In this document: positions 1 to 7,211 of the stretch, piece after piece
How the letters are laid out: each line of letters begins with the position of its first letter
Numbering within the stretch: the first letter of the stretch is position 1
Source: a bacterium
Lineage (GTDB): Bacteria; Pseudomonadota; Alphaproteobacteria; Rhizobiales; Xanthobacteraceae
NCBI GenBank assembly: GCA_029946075.1
Contig: JAQSDT010000683.1
Location: forward strand, 1-20,971
Length of the DNA: 20,971 nt
Direction: 5' to 3'
Made by a program: the position numbers and the translations under genes
Notes under the pieces: generated by a model
Database searches by the model: none
Seen by the model: the letters and a program-made list of their open reading frames with translations, nothing else
What the model was told of the DNA's origin: nothing

Positions 1-74
1 GTGCCCGATAGGGTGGAAATGGCCCGGACTCCCCGGCCGAGTGCGTTAGCCAGAGGATGGTCCTGCGATCCCCA

Positions 75-98
75 CCGGGCCCGGCGATCCTGGCCCGG
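75..98 (-). terminator. GC-rich hairpin downstream of the S10 gene
   Basis: A perfect 7-base inverted repeat CCGGGCC / GGCCCGG with a 10-base loop lies 37 bases beyond the stop codon of the S10 gene. It has no T-run on the minus strand, so it may be only a 3' stabilising hairpin. Positions 1-74 hold no gene I can support. Confidence 0.25.
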
Positions 99-134
99 TC
101 GCTTTGGAGAGCGCGGTCGCCGCAGCGCGCCCGC

Positions 135-1721
135 TCACTTCATGATCGCTTCGACCTCGGTCCGAAATGCCTGGCGTGCGCCGTCGCGCGAATAGAACAT
201 GTGACCGCCGGGGTAGACCACGAGCTTTGCCCGCTCGGGTCCGGCAAAGGCCGGCAACTGGTCGAGCACGACCTTGGATGCGAAATACGGTGTGGCGAGA
301 TCGAACAGGCCGTGGCTGACCAGCAGCTTCATCTTCGGATCGAGCGCGAGGATCTGGCGCAGTTGCGAGACCGACTCGGTCGGATTTTGTCCGCGGCCGA
401 AGTCCCACGCTCCGAACACCGAACCGTTGAGCAGGTGGTAAGAGCCGTCCGGCCGCCAGTTGAGTTTGCGCGTCGTGAGTTCGACCGCCGCGCTCGTCAG
501 CGGCGCGGTCAGCGAATCGCCGGACGGATCGCCGAAGCGCGAGGAGTTTGAATCCGGATAGGGATCGTAGCCCATCACCGTCGCATCGTATCGCCCGGTC
601 ACGCGGCCGTTGCGGCGGTCGAACTCCCGGCGGAATTCGCCGACGTCGAAACGCCCGGCGAGCCTGCGGCTTACCGCCTGATCGATGCCGGTGAGCGAGG
701 CGACCTTGTCGGCGAGCCTCGTCGTCGCCTCCTTGTCGGCCTGCCCCTTGACGAGATCGGAAATGAATTCGCCCTGAGCATAGCGCTCGACGTCGGCGAG
801 ATCGGCGCGTGACACCGGGCCCTTCATCTCCCGCGCCACCGCCGCCATGCTCGGCAGGCGGTGCATGTATTGCAGCAGGCTCGAGCCCGAAAAATCACGG
901 TAGTCGAACAACGGCGACACCAGGATCAGCCCGCGCACGCCGACACCCTGCTCGGTCTGCAGGTTGCGCACGATCTTCGGCCCGCGAATGCCGCCATAGC
1001 TCTCACCGGTAATGTATTTCGGCGACGGCAGGCGGTCGTATTTTTCCAGCCAGCGCCGGATCACCAGCGCGATCGCACTGACGTCGCCGTCGACGGAATA
1101 GAAGCGCTTGCGCGCATCTTCGCCCGACGTCACGAAGCGGCTGTAGCCGGTGCCGACGGGATCGATGAAGACGAGGTCGGTAAAGTCGAGCCAGGTCTCG
1201 GCGTTCGGCAGCAGGTCCGGCGAAGCGGACGCCACCGCGCCCTCGCCGCCGATCGACAGCCGCCACGGCCCGGCATCGCCGAGTTGCAGCCAGGCGGAGG
1301 ACGCACCGGGACCGCCGTTGAAGAAGAACGTCACCGGCCGCTTCGCGCGATCGGCGCCGTCGATTTGATACGAGGTGTAGGCGATGTCGGCCTGCGGCTC
1401 GCCCTTGTCGTCGAACAGCCGGATCGAGCCGGCGATGGCGCTGAAATCGAGCGTGCGTCCCGGCAGTGCCAGCGTGTGTTTTGTGGCGGCATCCGGGGGC
1501 AAGCGATGCTGCTCGGCGGAAGCCGACGATGCACTCGCGTCGCCGCGCGGGCCTCCGCCTCGCTGGCCCGACGGCAACGGTGACGGCGTCGCCGCGGGCT
1601 CCTGCCGTGTAGCAGCCTCCCGCGGAGGGCTGGCTTCCTGGGCACGCGCATGGAATCCGCTCAACGCGATCAGCGCAACAGCGACCATCATGTGCGGTCG
1701 GGCCGCCAATCGAAATGCCAT
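135..1721 (-). CDS. Exported S10-family serine carboxypeptidase-like protein
   Basis: This 528-residue protein should hydrolyse peptides from the C-terminus in the periplasm or at the cell surface; its substrate is unknown. Residues 1-28 look like a signal peptide (hydrophobic MMVAVALIAL core, ending near ARAQ). Residues 29-80 are a Pro/Ala/Gly-rich linker. The S10 signatures are clear: oxyanion region FNGGPGASS (134-142), nucleophile S241 in GESYGG, D474 in FDLATP and H507 in PGGHMF, so the triad S-D-H is intact. The open frame extends 7 codons further upstream, but the ATG at 1721 is preceded by AGGGAG at 8-base spacing and directly begins the signal peptide, so I chose it. It is transcribed alone, divergent from the FecR-like gene. 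Bacterial S10 proteins of this type are common in alphaproteobacteria, usually annotated as peptidase S10. The family call is firm; the physiological role is unknown. Confidence 0.9.
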   Translation of the reverse strand: MAFRLAARPHMMVAVALIALSGFHARAQEASPPREAATRQEPAATPSPLPSGQRGGGPRGDASASSASAEQHRLPPDAATKHTLALPGRTLDFSAIAGSIRLFDDKGEPQADIAYTSYQIDGADRAKRPVTFFFNGGPGASSAWLQLGDAGPWRLSIGGEGAVASASPDLLPNAETWLDFTDLVFIDPVGTGYSRFVTSGEDARKRFYSVDGDVSAIALVIRRWLEKYDRLPSPKYITGESYGGIRGPKIVRNLQTEQGVGVRGLILVSPLFDYRDFSGSSLLQYMHRLPSMAAVAREMKGPVSRADLADVERYAQGEFISDLVKGQADKEATTRLADKVASLTGIDQAVSRRLAGRFDVGEFRREFDRRNGRVTGRYDATVMGYDPYPDSNSSRFGDPSGDSLTAPLTSAAVELTTRKLNWRPDGSYHLLNGSVFGAWDFGRGQNPTESVSQLRQILALDPKMKLLVSHGLFDLATPYFASKVVLDQLPAFAGPERAKLVVYPGGHMFYSRDGARQAFRTEVEAIMK

Positions 1722-1921
1722 GCCGTTTACTCCCTGTGTCACGCGATTGACCGGCGCGGACTCGATTTCAAGATTGCGACAGCCTGCCGGTGGTACACAA
1801 CAGCAGGGACGGAGCCGAAATCACAATCCCGACAGTATCCTGTGAGAGCCTCCACACGCACCGCGGGCATGCTTGTCCCGGTCGTGCAATCGATGGTATC
1901 GGTCGGTTCAACCGCAGGACC

Positions 1922-1945
1922 GGCCGAATCCGGCCAGAATTTTTT
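1922..1945 (+). terminator. Rho-independent-like terminator with no gene upstream
   Basis: GGCCG-AATC-CGGCC (1922-1935) is followed by AGAA and a run of six T (1940-1945). The orientation is plus, but no plus-strand gene precedes it: the upstream 200 bases are the divergent gap between the S10 and FecR-like genes. It could end a short RNA starting around 1750-1900, or act as an attenuator in the leader of the FecR-like gene. The stem is only 5 bp, so the call is tentative. Confidence 0.4.
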
Positions 1946-2014
1946 GATCCATCCATGAAACCAAAAGGATGCTGGCGCGACTAAACAACCTGCGCTCTCC
2001 GATGGGGTCCCATT

Positions 2015-2680
2015 ATGAAACGTACGATTGCTGTCTGTCTTGGCCTGCTGGCGCTGGCCTCTCCGGCCGCGGCCCAGTCGCCGGTTGCGATCGTCGAGGA
2101 AATCCAGGGCAAGGTCACCGGCGCGGAATTCATGGACTACGTGACGCCGAAATCCGTCATCAAGATCGGCGACGACGGCTCGGTGGTCATTTCCTATCTC
2201 AACTCCTGCCGCCGCGAGACCATCAGCGGCGCCGGCACCGTCATTATCGGCACCGATGAAAGCAATGTTCAGCTTGCCGAGGTCAAGGCCGAGAAGACCA
2301 ACTGCGACTCAAGGCAATTGAATGCGACCACGCGTGAGACGCGAGAAGCCGCCGCCGCCGTGGTTCGCAGCGCGAACAGCGCCGCGCCGGTCGCAACGCC
2401 GCCGCTGACGCTCTACGGCGCCTCGCCCTTCATCGAGGCCAAGGGGCGCGGCAAGCTGATCCTCGAACGTCTCGATGTCAAAGGCGAGCGCGTACAGGTC
2501 GACCTCGAAGGCCGGCAATTCAAGGGGCGGTTCTACGATTTCGCCGGCACCGGCCGCGCGCTGACGCCCGGCGGCCTCTATGCTGCATCGTTCGGCCCGT
2601 CGAAGGTCGTATTCCGCGTCGACGCACAAGCCAAACCCGGCGCCACTGCGATCGTCGGCCGGCTGGTCCGCATGGAATGA
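2015..2680 (+). CDS. Secreted FecR-like protein
   Basis: This 221-residue exported protein has a signal peptide MKRTIAVCLGLLALASPAAA with cleavage expected before Q21. Residues 22-95 resemble the FecR beta-fold: 'IVEEIQGKV', then 'VIKIGDDGSVVISYL', then 'GAGTVIIG', the usual order of a sensor strand set. Two cysteines (in LNSCRR and in KTNCDS) could form a disulfide in the periplasm. Residues 125-221 form a second, unrecognised part rich in beta-strand patterns. It ends 19 bases before the cyclase start, so the two are probably one transcript. FecR-like proteins are often encoded beside CHASE2 proteins, and I infer that this one is a periplasmic partner of the neighbouring cyclase. The FecR assignment is by pattern only and is moderate. 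Confidence 0.7.
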   Translation: MKRTIAVCLGLLALASPAAAQSPVAIVEEIQGKVTGAEFMDYVTPKSVIKIGDDGSVVISYLNSCRRETISGAGTVIIGTDESNVQLAEVKAEKTNCDSRQLNATTRETREAAAAVVRSANSAAPVATPPLTLYGASPFIEAKGRGKLILERLDVKGERVQVDLEGRQFKGRFYDFAGTGRALTPGGLYAASFGPSKVVFRVDAQAKPGATAIVGRLVRME

Positions 2681-2699
2681 TCGCAGCAGGTTTGCCCCA

Positions 2700-4859
2700 T
2701 TGAGGATCAGGCGGACCACGCGCGACCGCTTGGTGATCGCCGCGATCGCGCTGGCCTGCGCGGCGGCTTCGGTATCCCCTGTCGCACGGCCGATCCGCGG
2801 ACTCTCGCTCGATATTCTCACGGCGCTCCGCTGGGAGATATTCGGTCACCGGCACGATCCCGCCGCCTCGCCCGCGGTCGTCGTGGCGCTCGACGAGGAA
2901 ACGCTGCGCGCAGCCCCGTTCAACGGCTCGCCGATGCTGACCTGGACCGGCGAGATCGGCCGGGTGCTCACCGCGACGCTGGAGGGCGGCGCGAAGGTCG
3001 CCGGTTTCGACGTCGTGGTGCAGCGATCGATCGAGCAATCCGAGATTCCCTTTGCCGGCGGCCTGCTCGGCGACAAGGTCCGCGGTTTCGACCGCGACTT
3101 CCTGCGCGCGCTCGCCGGCGGCGCGGCGTCCGGCAAGGTGGTTCTGGGCGAAGTACTCGGCGGCAACCAGCCGGTCAGGCCATCGCAGGGACAGCGCGTC
3201 GCGGTACGCCAGCAGCAGAACATCCGTCCGCTCAACGTGCACGTCGACAATGACGACGTCGTGCGGCGCCTGCCGCTCAGCTTCACCGTGGACGGCACAA
3301 GGACCTCTTCGCTGGCGGTCGAACTGGCGTCGCGGGCGCTCGGCGCCACCCCGGAGCTCGACGCGCGCGGCCGGATGACGCTGGCCGGCTACCGGATTCC
3401 CGGCCGGGTGCCGAATACGATGACGCTGAATTTCGAGGGTGGCGCCGATGACATTCCGACCTTCTCGTTTGCCGATCTGCGCGCCTGCGCCGTCAAGAAC
3501 GACAAGGACTATTTCAAGCGCTGGTTCGACGGCAAGGTGGTGATCTTCGGCACCGTGCTCGACATCGAGGATCGCCGCTTCACCTCGAAGCGCTTTGCGA
3601 CCGGAATCGAGGGCGCGCGTACGCCGCGCTGCGCGGCGGAAAGCACGCCGGCTACCGCGGGCCTCCGCACCAGCACGATCGCGGGCGTCTATATCCACGC
3701 CACCGCCGTCAACAATCTGATCGCGCACAACGGCGTGGTCGAGCCCGGACCGTTGTTGCGCCTGCTGATCGCCACGCTCATCGCCGCGCTCGCCGCGGTG
3801 GCGGCCTGGACTTTCCGTCCCCCGATCGCCTTCGCTTCCTGGACAGCCATGATGATCCTTGGCGTCGCCGGCGCGACGATCGCCTTCAACTATGCCCTCG
3901 CGCTCCCGGTCGTCGAACCCGTGCTGGCGAGCCTCGCCGCGATGGCGGCCACCATCGGCTTCCGTTTCGTCGTCGCCGACAAGGACCGCCGCCTGCTGCA
4001 AAAGAGCTTTGCGCTCTACCTCGCCCCGCACGTCATCAACCGGATGCTGTCGTCGAGCAAATTGCCGGAACTCGGCGGCGAGACCCGCGAGGTCACGGCG
4101 TTCTTCTCCGACATCGAGGGCTTCTCGCTGATCTCGGAGAAGATGTCGCCCGACAGCCTGATGACGCTGATGAACGAATATCTCTCGGCGATGACCGACG
4201 TGATCGAGAGCCATGGCGGCTATGTCGACAAATATATCGGCGACTCCATCGTGGCGGTATTCGGCGCGCCGGCCGACGACCCCGACCACGCAGCCAACGC
4301 GGCGCGGGCGGCACTCGCTTGCTGCACAAGGCTCGCCGAACTCAATGCCTCCTCGCCGACGTTTCAGCAATCGAAGCTCGCGCAACGGATCGGGATCAAT
4401 TCCGGCGAGGCGCTGGTCGGTAATTTCGGATCGCAGCGGCGCTTCAACTATTCGGTCATGAGCGACGCGGTGAACCTGGCATCACGTCTGGAAGGCGCCA
4501 ACAAGTTCTACGGCACGACTGTGATCGCCTCCGAGACGACGGTGGCGCTGGCCGGCGATGCCTTTGCCTGGCGCGAGCTCGACGCCATCAGGGTCAAGGG
4601 GCGAACCCAGGCGCTGAAAATCTACGAATTGCTGGCGCTGTCGGGGGAGCTCGAAACGTCCCGAAAGGCCCTGATGGCCTCTTACGCCGAAGGGCTGGCG
4701 CATTGGCGCGCCCGTGAATTCGAGCTCGCCGCAAGGCAGTTCGGCCAGTCGGCCGAAATCGACCGGCCCGCCGCGCTGTTCTGCGCGCGCGCCAGGGAAT
4801 TGGCCCAGAACCCGCCCGGCACCGAGTGGGATCCGATCCGGTCGCTGCAGGAAAAATAG
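2700..4859 (+). CDS. CHASE2-domain class III adenylate cyclase
   Basis: This 719-residue membrane protein should convert ATP to cyclic AMP in response to a periplasmic signal. An N-terminal membrane helix (about 11-28) is followed by an extracytoplasmic CHASE2 domain (about 30-340), three closely packed helices (about 350-435) and a cytoplasmic cyclase domain (about 465-640). The catalytic set is complete: metal-binding D471 in FFSDIEGF and D515 in KYIGDSI, adenine-selecting K511 and D589 in MSDAVN, and transition-state N592 and R596 in NLASR. D589 at the base-selecting position argues for ATP over GTP. The C-terminal 80 residues are helical and of unknown role. I chose the TTG at 2700, 19 bases after the FecR-like stop, because it sits just before the first membrane helix; GTG at 2733 is an alternative. 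Earlier in-frame starts would overlap the FecR-like gene deeply. Confidence 0.9.
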   Translation: MRIRRTTRDRLVIAAIALACAAASVSPVARPIRGLSLDILTALRWEIFGHRHDPAASPAVVVALDEETLRAAPFNGSPMLTWTGEIGRVLTATLEGGAKVAGFDVVVQRSIEQSEIPFAGGLLGDKVRGFDRDFLRALAGGAASGKVVLGEVLGGNQPVRPSQGQRVAVRQQQNIRPLNVHVDNDDVVRRLPLSFTVDGTRTSSLAVELASRALGATPELDARGRMTLAGYRIPGRVPNTMTLNFEGGADDIPTFSFADLRACAVKNDKDYFKRWFDGKVVIFGTVLDIEDRRFTSKRFATGIEGARTPRCAAESTPATAGLRTSTIAGVYIHATAVNNLIAHNGVVEPGPLLRLLIATLIAALAAVAAWTFRPPIAFASWTAMMILGVAGATIAFNYALALPVVEPVLASLAAMAATIGFRFVVADKDRRLLQKSFALYLAPHVINRMLSSSKLPELGGETREVTAFFSDIEGFSLISEKMSPDSLMTLMNEYLSAMTDVIESHGGYVDKYIGDSIVAVFGAPADDPDHAANAARAALACCTRLAELNASSPTFQQSKLAQRIGINSGEALVGNFGSQRRFNYSVMSDAVNLASRLEGANKFYGTTVIASETTVALAGDAFAWRELDAIRVKGRTQALKIYELLALSGELETSRKALMASYAEGLAHWRAREFELAARQFGQSAEIDRPAALFCARARELAQNPPGTEWDPIRSLQEK

Positions 4860-4882
4860 CGCAACCTGACGCGCCGATGACC

Positions 4883-4901
4883 GCCGGTTTACGTTACCGG
4901 C
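4883..4901 (+). terminator. Hairpin after the cyclase gene
   Basis: GCCGGT-TTACGTT-ACCGGC forms a 6-bp stem 23 bases after the cyclase stop. No T-run follows, so it is a weak terminator candidate. It could equally be an upstream regulatory dyad for the NAD kinase gene. Confidence 0.25.
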
Positions 4902-4995
4902 CATAACCGCTACCCCTTGCATCTCGACAAGCCCTGCCAAGGTGTATAGACGAGCGCGGCGCAATCCGGCGCCTTGTGTAAGAGTTCGCCGCCCG

Positions 4996-5775
4996 ATGAC
5001 CAGCCCCAAGCGATACGATCGGATCGCGTTCGTCGCGAGCGCCAGCGCGGAAGCGCAGGCGGCACTGGCGCAACTGACCGACACCTATGGCAATCATCCG
5101 GCCACCGACGCCGACGTCATCGTCGCGCTCGGCGGCGACGGCCTGATGCTGCAGACGCTGCACGACCACATGCGTTCGGGAAAGCCGATCTACGGCATGC
5201 ATCGCGGCACCGTCGGCTTCCTGATGAACGAATTCTCCACCTACGATTTACATACCCGGCTGGCGGCCGCGCGTGAATCGCTGATCAATCCGCTGCTGAT
5301 GCGCGCCACCGACGTGCACGGCACGATCCATCTGCATCACGCCATCAACGAGGTCGCGCTGTTTCGCCAGACCAATCAGGCGGCGCATCTGCGCATCCTG
5401 ATCGACGAGCAGGAGCGGATGGCGGAACTGATTTCCGACGGCGTCCTGGTGGCGACGCCCGCCGGCTCCACCGCCTATAACCTCTCGGCGCAGGGACCGA
5501 TCCTGCCGATCAATGCGGCGCTGCTGGCGCTGACGCCGATCAGCCCGTTCCGCCCCCGGCGCTGGCGCGGCGCCCTGCTGCCGAACACCGCCTTCGTGGT
5601 GATCGAGGTGCTCGAAGGCGAGAAGCGCCCCGTGGCGGCCGCGGCCGACCATGACGACGTCCGCGACGTCCGCCGCGTCGAGGTGCTGTCCGACAAGACG
5701 ATCTCGATGCGGATGCTGTTCGACCCCGGCCACAGCCTCGAGGAACGGATCCTGCGCGAGCAGTTCGGGCATTAA
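4996..5775 (+). CDS. nadK: NAD kinase
   Basis: This 259-residue cytoplasmic enzyme phosphorylates NAD to NADP. The family signatures are present in order: GGDG at 46-49 in the phosphate-binding loop, 'YGMHRGTVGFLMNE' (66-79), the conserved N118-E119 pair, and the glycine/threonine-rich 'ATPAGSTAYNLSAQGP' (153-168). Length matches short alphaproteobacterial NAD kinases. An in-frame ATG 54 bases upstream exists, but the residues it would add are Arg/Pro-rich and unlike the family, so I start at MTSPKRYDRI. No clear ribosome binding site precedes either start. The gene is flanked by the cyclase and by a terminator-like hairpin three bases past its stop, so it is probably its own unit. Confidence 0.95.
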   Translation: MTSPKRYDRIAFVASASAEAQAALAQLTDTYGNHPATDADVIVALGGDGLMLQTLHDHMRSGKPIYGMHRGTVGFLMNEFSTYDLHTRLAAARESLINPLLMRATDVHGTIHLHHAINEVALFRQTNQAAHLRILIDEQERMAELISDGVLVATPAGSTAYNLSAQGPILPINAALLALTPISPFRPRRWRGALLPNTAFVVIEVLEGEKRPVAAAADHDDVRDVRRVEVLSDKTISMRMLFDPGHSLEERILREQFGH

Positions 5776-5778
5776 TAC

Positions 5779-5816
5779 GGGGCTTGAATACAGGGCCCGC
5801 GCCGGGCCGAAGCCCC
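5779..5816 (+). terminator. Nested hairpin ending the nadK transcript
   Basis: An outer 7-bp stem GGGGCTT (5779-5785) / AAGCCCC (5810-5816) encloses a second perfect stem GGCCCG-CGC-CGGGCC (5794-5808). It starts three bases after the NAD kinase stop. Only a short TTT follows, so termination may need other factors. Confidence 0.45.
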
Positions 5817-5861
5817 CGGTTTCGCAACCATTCATTAACTGCCTGCGCGATATGGTTAACG

Positions 5862-5886
5862 CCGGGTATACCGTTTTACCCGGTAT
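5862..5886 (+). promoter_or_regulatory. Overlapping alternative dyads in the response-regulator leader
   Basis: Two inverted repeats share bases and cannot both form: CCGGGTA (5862-5868) with TACCCGG (5877-5883), and ATACCG (5868-5873) with CGGTAT (5881-5886). They lie 18-42 bases before the response-regulator ATG. They could be an operator or an RNA switch close to the ribosome binding site. Confidence 0.35.
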
Positions 5887-5903
5887 GCGCCTGAGGCGGG
5901 ACC

Positions 5904-6449
5904 ATGTATCGCATCGACTTCAACAAGCTGCGATTTCTGATTTGCGACGACAATCCGCACATGCGCCGCATCCTGCGGACGCTGCTGCATTCGTTCGGCG
6001 CACGCGAAGTCTATGAAGCCGAGGACGGCGCCACCGCGCTGGAAATGTACAGCCATTACGTGCCCGACATCGTCATCACCGACTGGGCGATGCCGATCTT
6101 CGACGGCCTCGAACTGGCGCAGATGATCCGGCAGCCCGACTCCAAGGGCAACCCCTACGCACCGATCATCATGCTGACCGGCCATTCGGAAAAGCGCCGC
6201 GTCACCTTCGCGCGCGATGCCGGCGTCACCGAATTTCTCGCCAAGCCGATCTCGGCCAAGGGCCTGTACCAGCGCATTCTCAACGTCGTCGCCAGTCCCC
6301 GCCCCTTCATCAAGACCAAGACCTATTTCGGCCCGGACCGGCGGCGCAACACCGCCAACGCCTATATCGGCCCCGAGCGGCGCGTCGGCGGCGAGATGGA
6401 AGTCCTGCAACAGCCGTCACTGCTCGACAAGGCGCGTTCGAGCGTCTAG
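5904..6449 (+). CDS. CheY-like response regulator with basic C-terminal tail
   Basis: This 181-residue cytoplasmic receiver protein has the complete phosphorylation site: acidic pair D15-D16, phospho-acceptor D60 in VITDWAMP, T92 in MLTGHSE and K114 in FLAKPIS. The receiver fold covers about residues 8-130. The remaining 50 residues are not a recognisable DNA-binding domain; they carry two related motifs, FGPDRRRN (142-149) and IGPERRV (155-161). Such a tail may serve protein contact rather than DNA binding. The start is supported by GAGGCGGG just upstream. The Hpt gene follows after 21 bases, so the two are probably co-transcribed and phosphate may pass between them. No histidine kinase lies in the window. 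Output is unknown. Confidence 0.9.
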   Translation: MYRIDFNKLRFLICDDNPHMRRILRTLLHSFGAREVYEAEDGATALEMYSHYVPDIVITDWAMPIFDGLELAQMIRQPDSKGNPYAPIIMLTGHSEKRRVTFARDAGVTEFLAKPISAKGLYQRILNVVASPRPFIKTKTYFGPDRRRNTANAYIGPERRVGGEMEVLQQPSLLDKARSSV

Positions 6450-6470
6450 TGCGAGCCTGGAGACACCATC

Positions 6471-7049
6471 ATGGCCAAAGAAAAGCCCGGCACGCTGCAG
6501 ATCAAATCGTTCGGCGACCACCATGTCATCACGCAGCCCAATCCGCTGCGACGGGTGCTGCTGCGGGTGCCCGAGTCCGATCTCGACGATCCCGTCGGCC
6601 GCGCGGAAAAGGCGCTCGCGGGATTGTCGGGCGAATTCAAGAACTGGATGGCGATCGAGGCCGACCGCCTCTCGGCCGCACATGCCGCGATCCTCCGTGA
6701 CGGCTTCACCGACGACAATCGCGACGAACTGTTTCGCGCCGCCCACGACATCAAGGGCGATGCGGCGACCTTCGGCTTCCCCTCGGCCGCCGCCGCCGCC
6801 GACAGCCTCTGCCGCATCGTCGAGCACGCGCCCGACCTCGACCTCGTGCCGGCCGACCTGATCAGGCATCACATCAACGCCATCCAGGCGATCGTGCGCG
6901 AGCGCACCAAGCTCGACACCGCCGCGACCGCCAGCACGCTCAGCCGTCAGCTGCGCGGCATCGCCGACCAATTCCTGCTGCAGGCCAATCGCGACCGCCC
7001 CGAGCACCTCGAAGCGATCATGGCGCCGAGCATCGTCCCGGCGGAGTAG
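6471..7049 (+). CDS. Hpt-domain phosphotransfer protein
   Basis: This 192-residue protein carries a histidine phosphotransfer domain at about 65-170. The phosphorylatable histidine is H92 in AAHDIKGDAATFGF, a very good match to the Hpt consensus (HxxKGxxxxxG). It would relay phosphate between a hybrid kinase and a response regulator. The N-terminal 60 residues are less conserved in pattern and include a predicted extended segment. GGAG lies 8 bases before the ATG. It sits 21 bases behind the response regulator, its likely partner. It is followed by a palindromic repeat element that separates it from the convergent DUF2336 gene. The Hpt call is firm; the pathway is unknown. Confidence 0.87.
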   Translation: MAKEKPGTLQIKSFGDHHVITQPNPLRRVLLRVPESDLDDPVGRAEKALAGLSGEFKNWMAIEADRLSAAHAAILRDGFTDDNRDELFRAAHDIKGDAATFGFPSAAAAADSLCRIVEHAPDLDLVPADLIRHHINAIQAIVRERTKLDTAATASTLSRQLRGIADQFLLQANRDRPEHLEAIMAPSIVPAE

Positions 7050-7065
7050 GCACCACTCACGCCTT

Positions 7066-7186
7066 CGTCATCCCGGCGAACGCCGGGATCCATAGCCACC
7101 GAAGCTTGTTTTGCGAAGATCCTCAGCCGCCCTGCCTCATCGAGAGAGCAGCGCGGTATGGGTCCCCGCGTGCGCGGGGACGACGG
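7066..7186. repeat. Composite palindromic repeat between convergent genes
   Basis: Two 29-base units face each other at the ends of this 121-base element. Unit 1 (7066-7094) contains the hairpin TCCCGGCG-AA-CGCCGGGA. Unit 2 (7157-7185, read on the minus strand) contains GTCCCCGCG-CA-CGCGGGGAC. The units match at 24 of 29 positions. Four of the five differences are two base-pair swaps that keep the stems paired, and the fifth is in the loop. It lies between the Hpt and DUF2336 stop codons, so it may also terminate both transcripts. I recall similar elements scattered in Bradyrhizobium-type genomes, but copy number needs a genome search. Confidence 0.75.
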
Positions 7187-7211
7187 CTGATGATATGGTG
7201 GCCGGATTGGC

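Noticed and set aside
1..134. Short plus-strand frame from the first base
   Set aside because: It runs into the antisense of the S10 gene, has no motif and no upstream sequence to judge a start.
2520..4385. 621-codon open frame antisense to the cyclase
   Set aside because: Arg/His/Asp/Gly-rich composition without any motif. High third-position GC in the real gene suppresses stops on the opposite strand; the sense frame has complete cyclase motifs.
5835..5859. Two TTAA half-sites upstream of the response regulator
   Set aside because: They are separated by 17 bases rather than 7, so they do not form a CtrA box.
7050..7211. Short frame covering the gap between the Hpt and DUF2336 genes
   Set aside because: Its sequence is made of the palindromic repeat element, and its Arg/Pro-rich product is typical of a translated GC-rich repeat.
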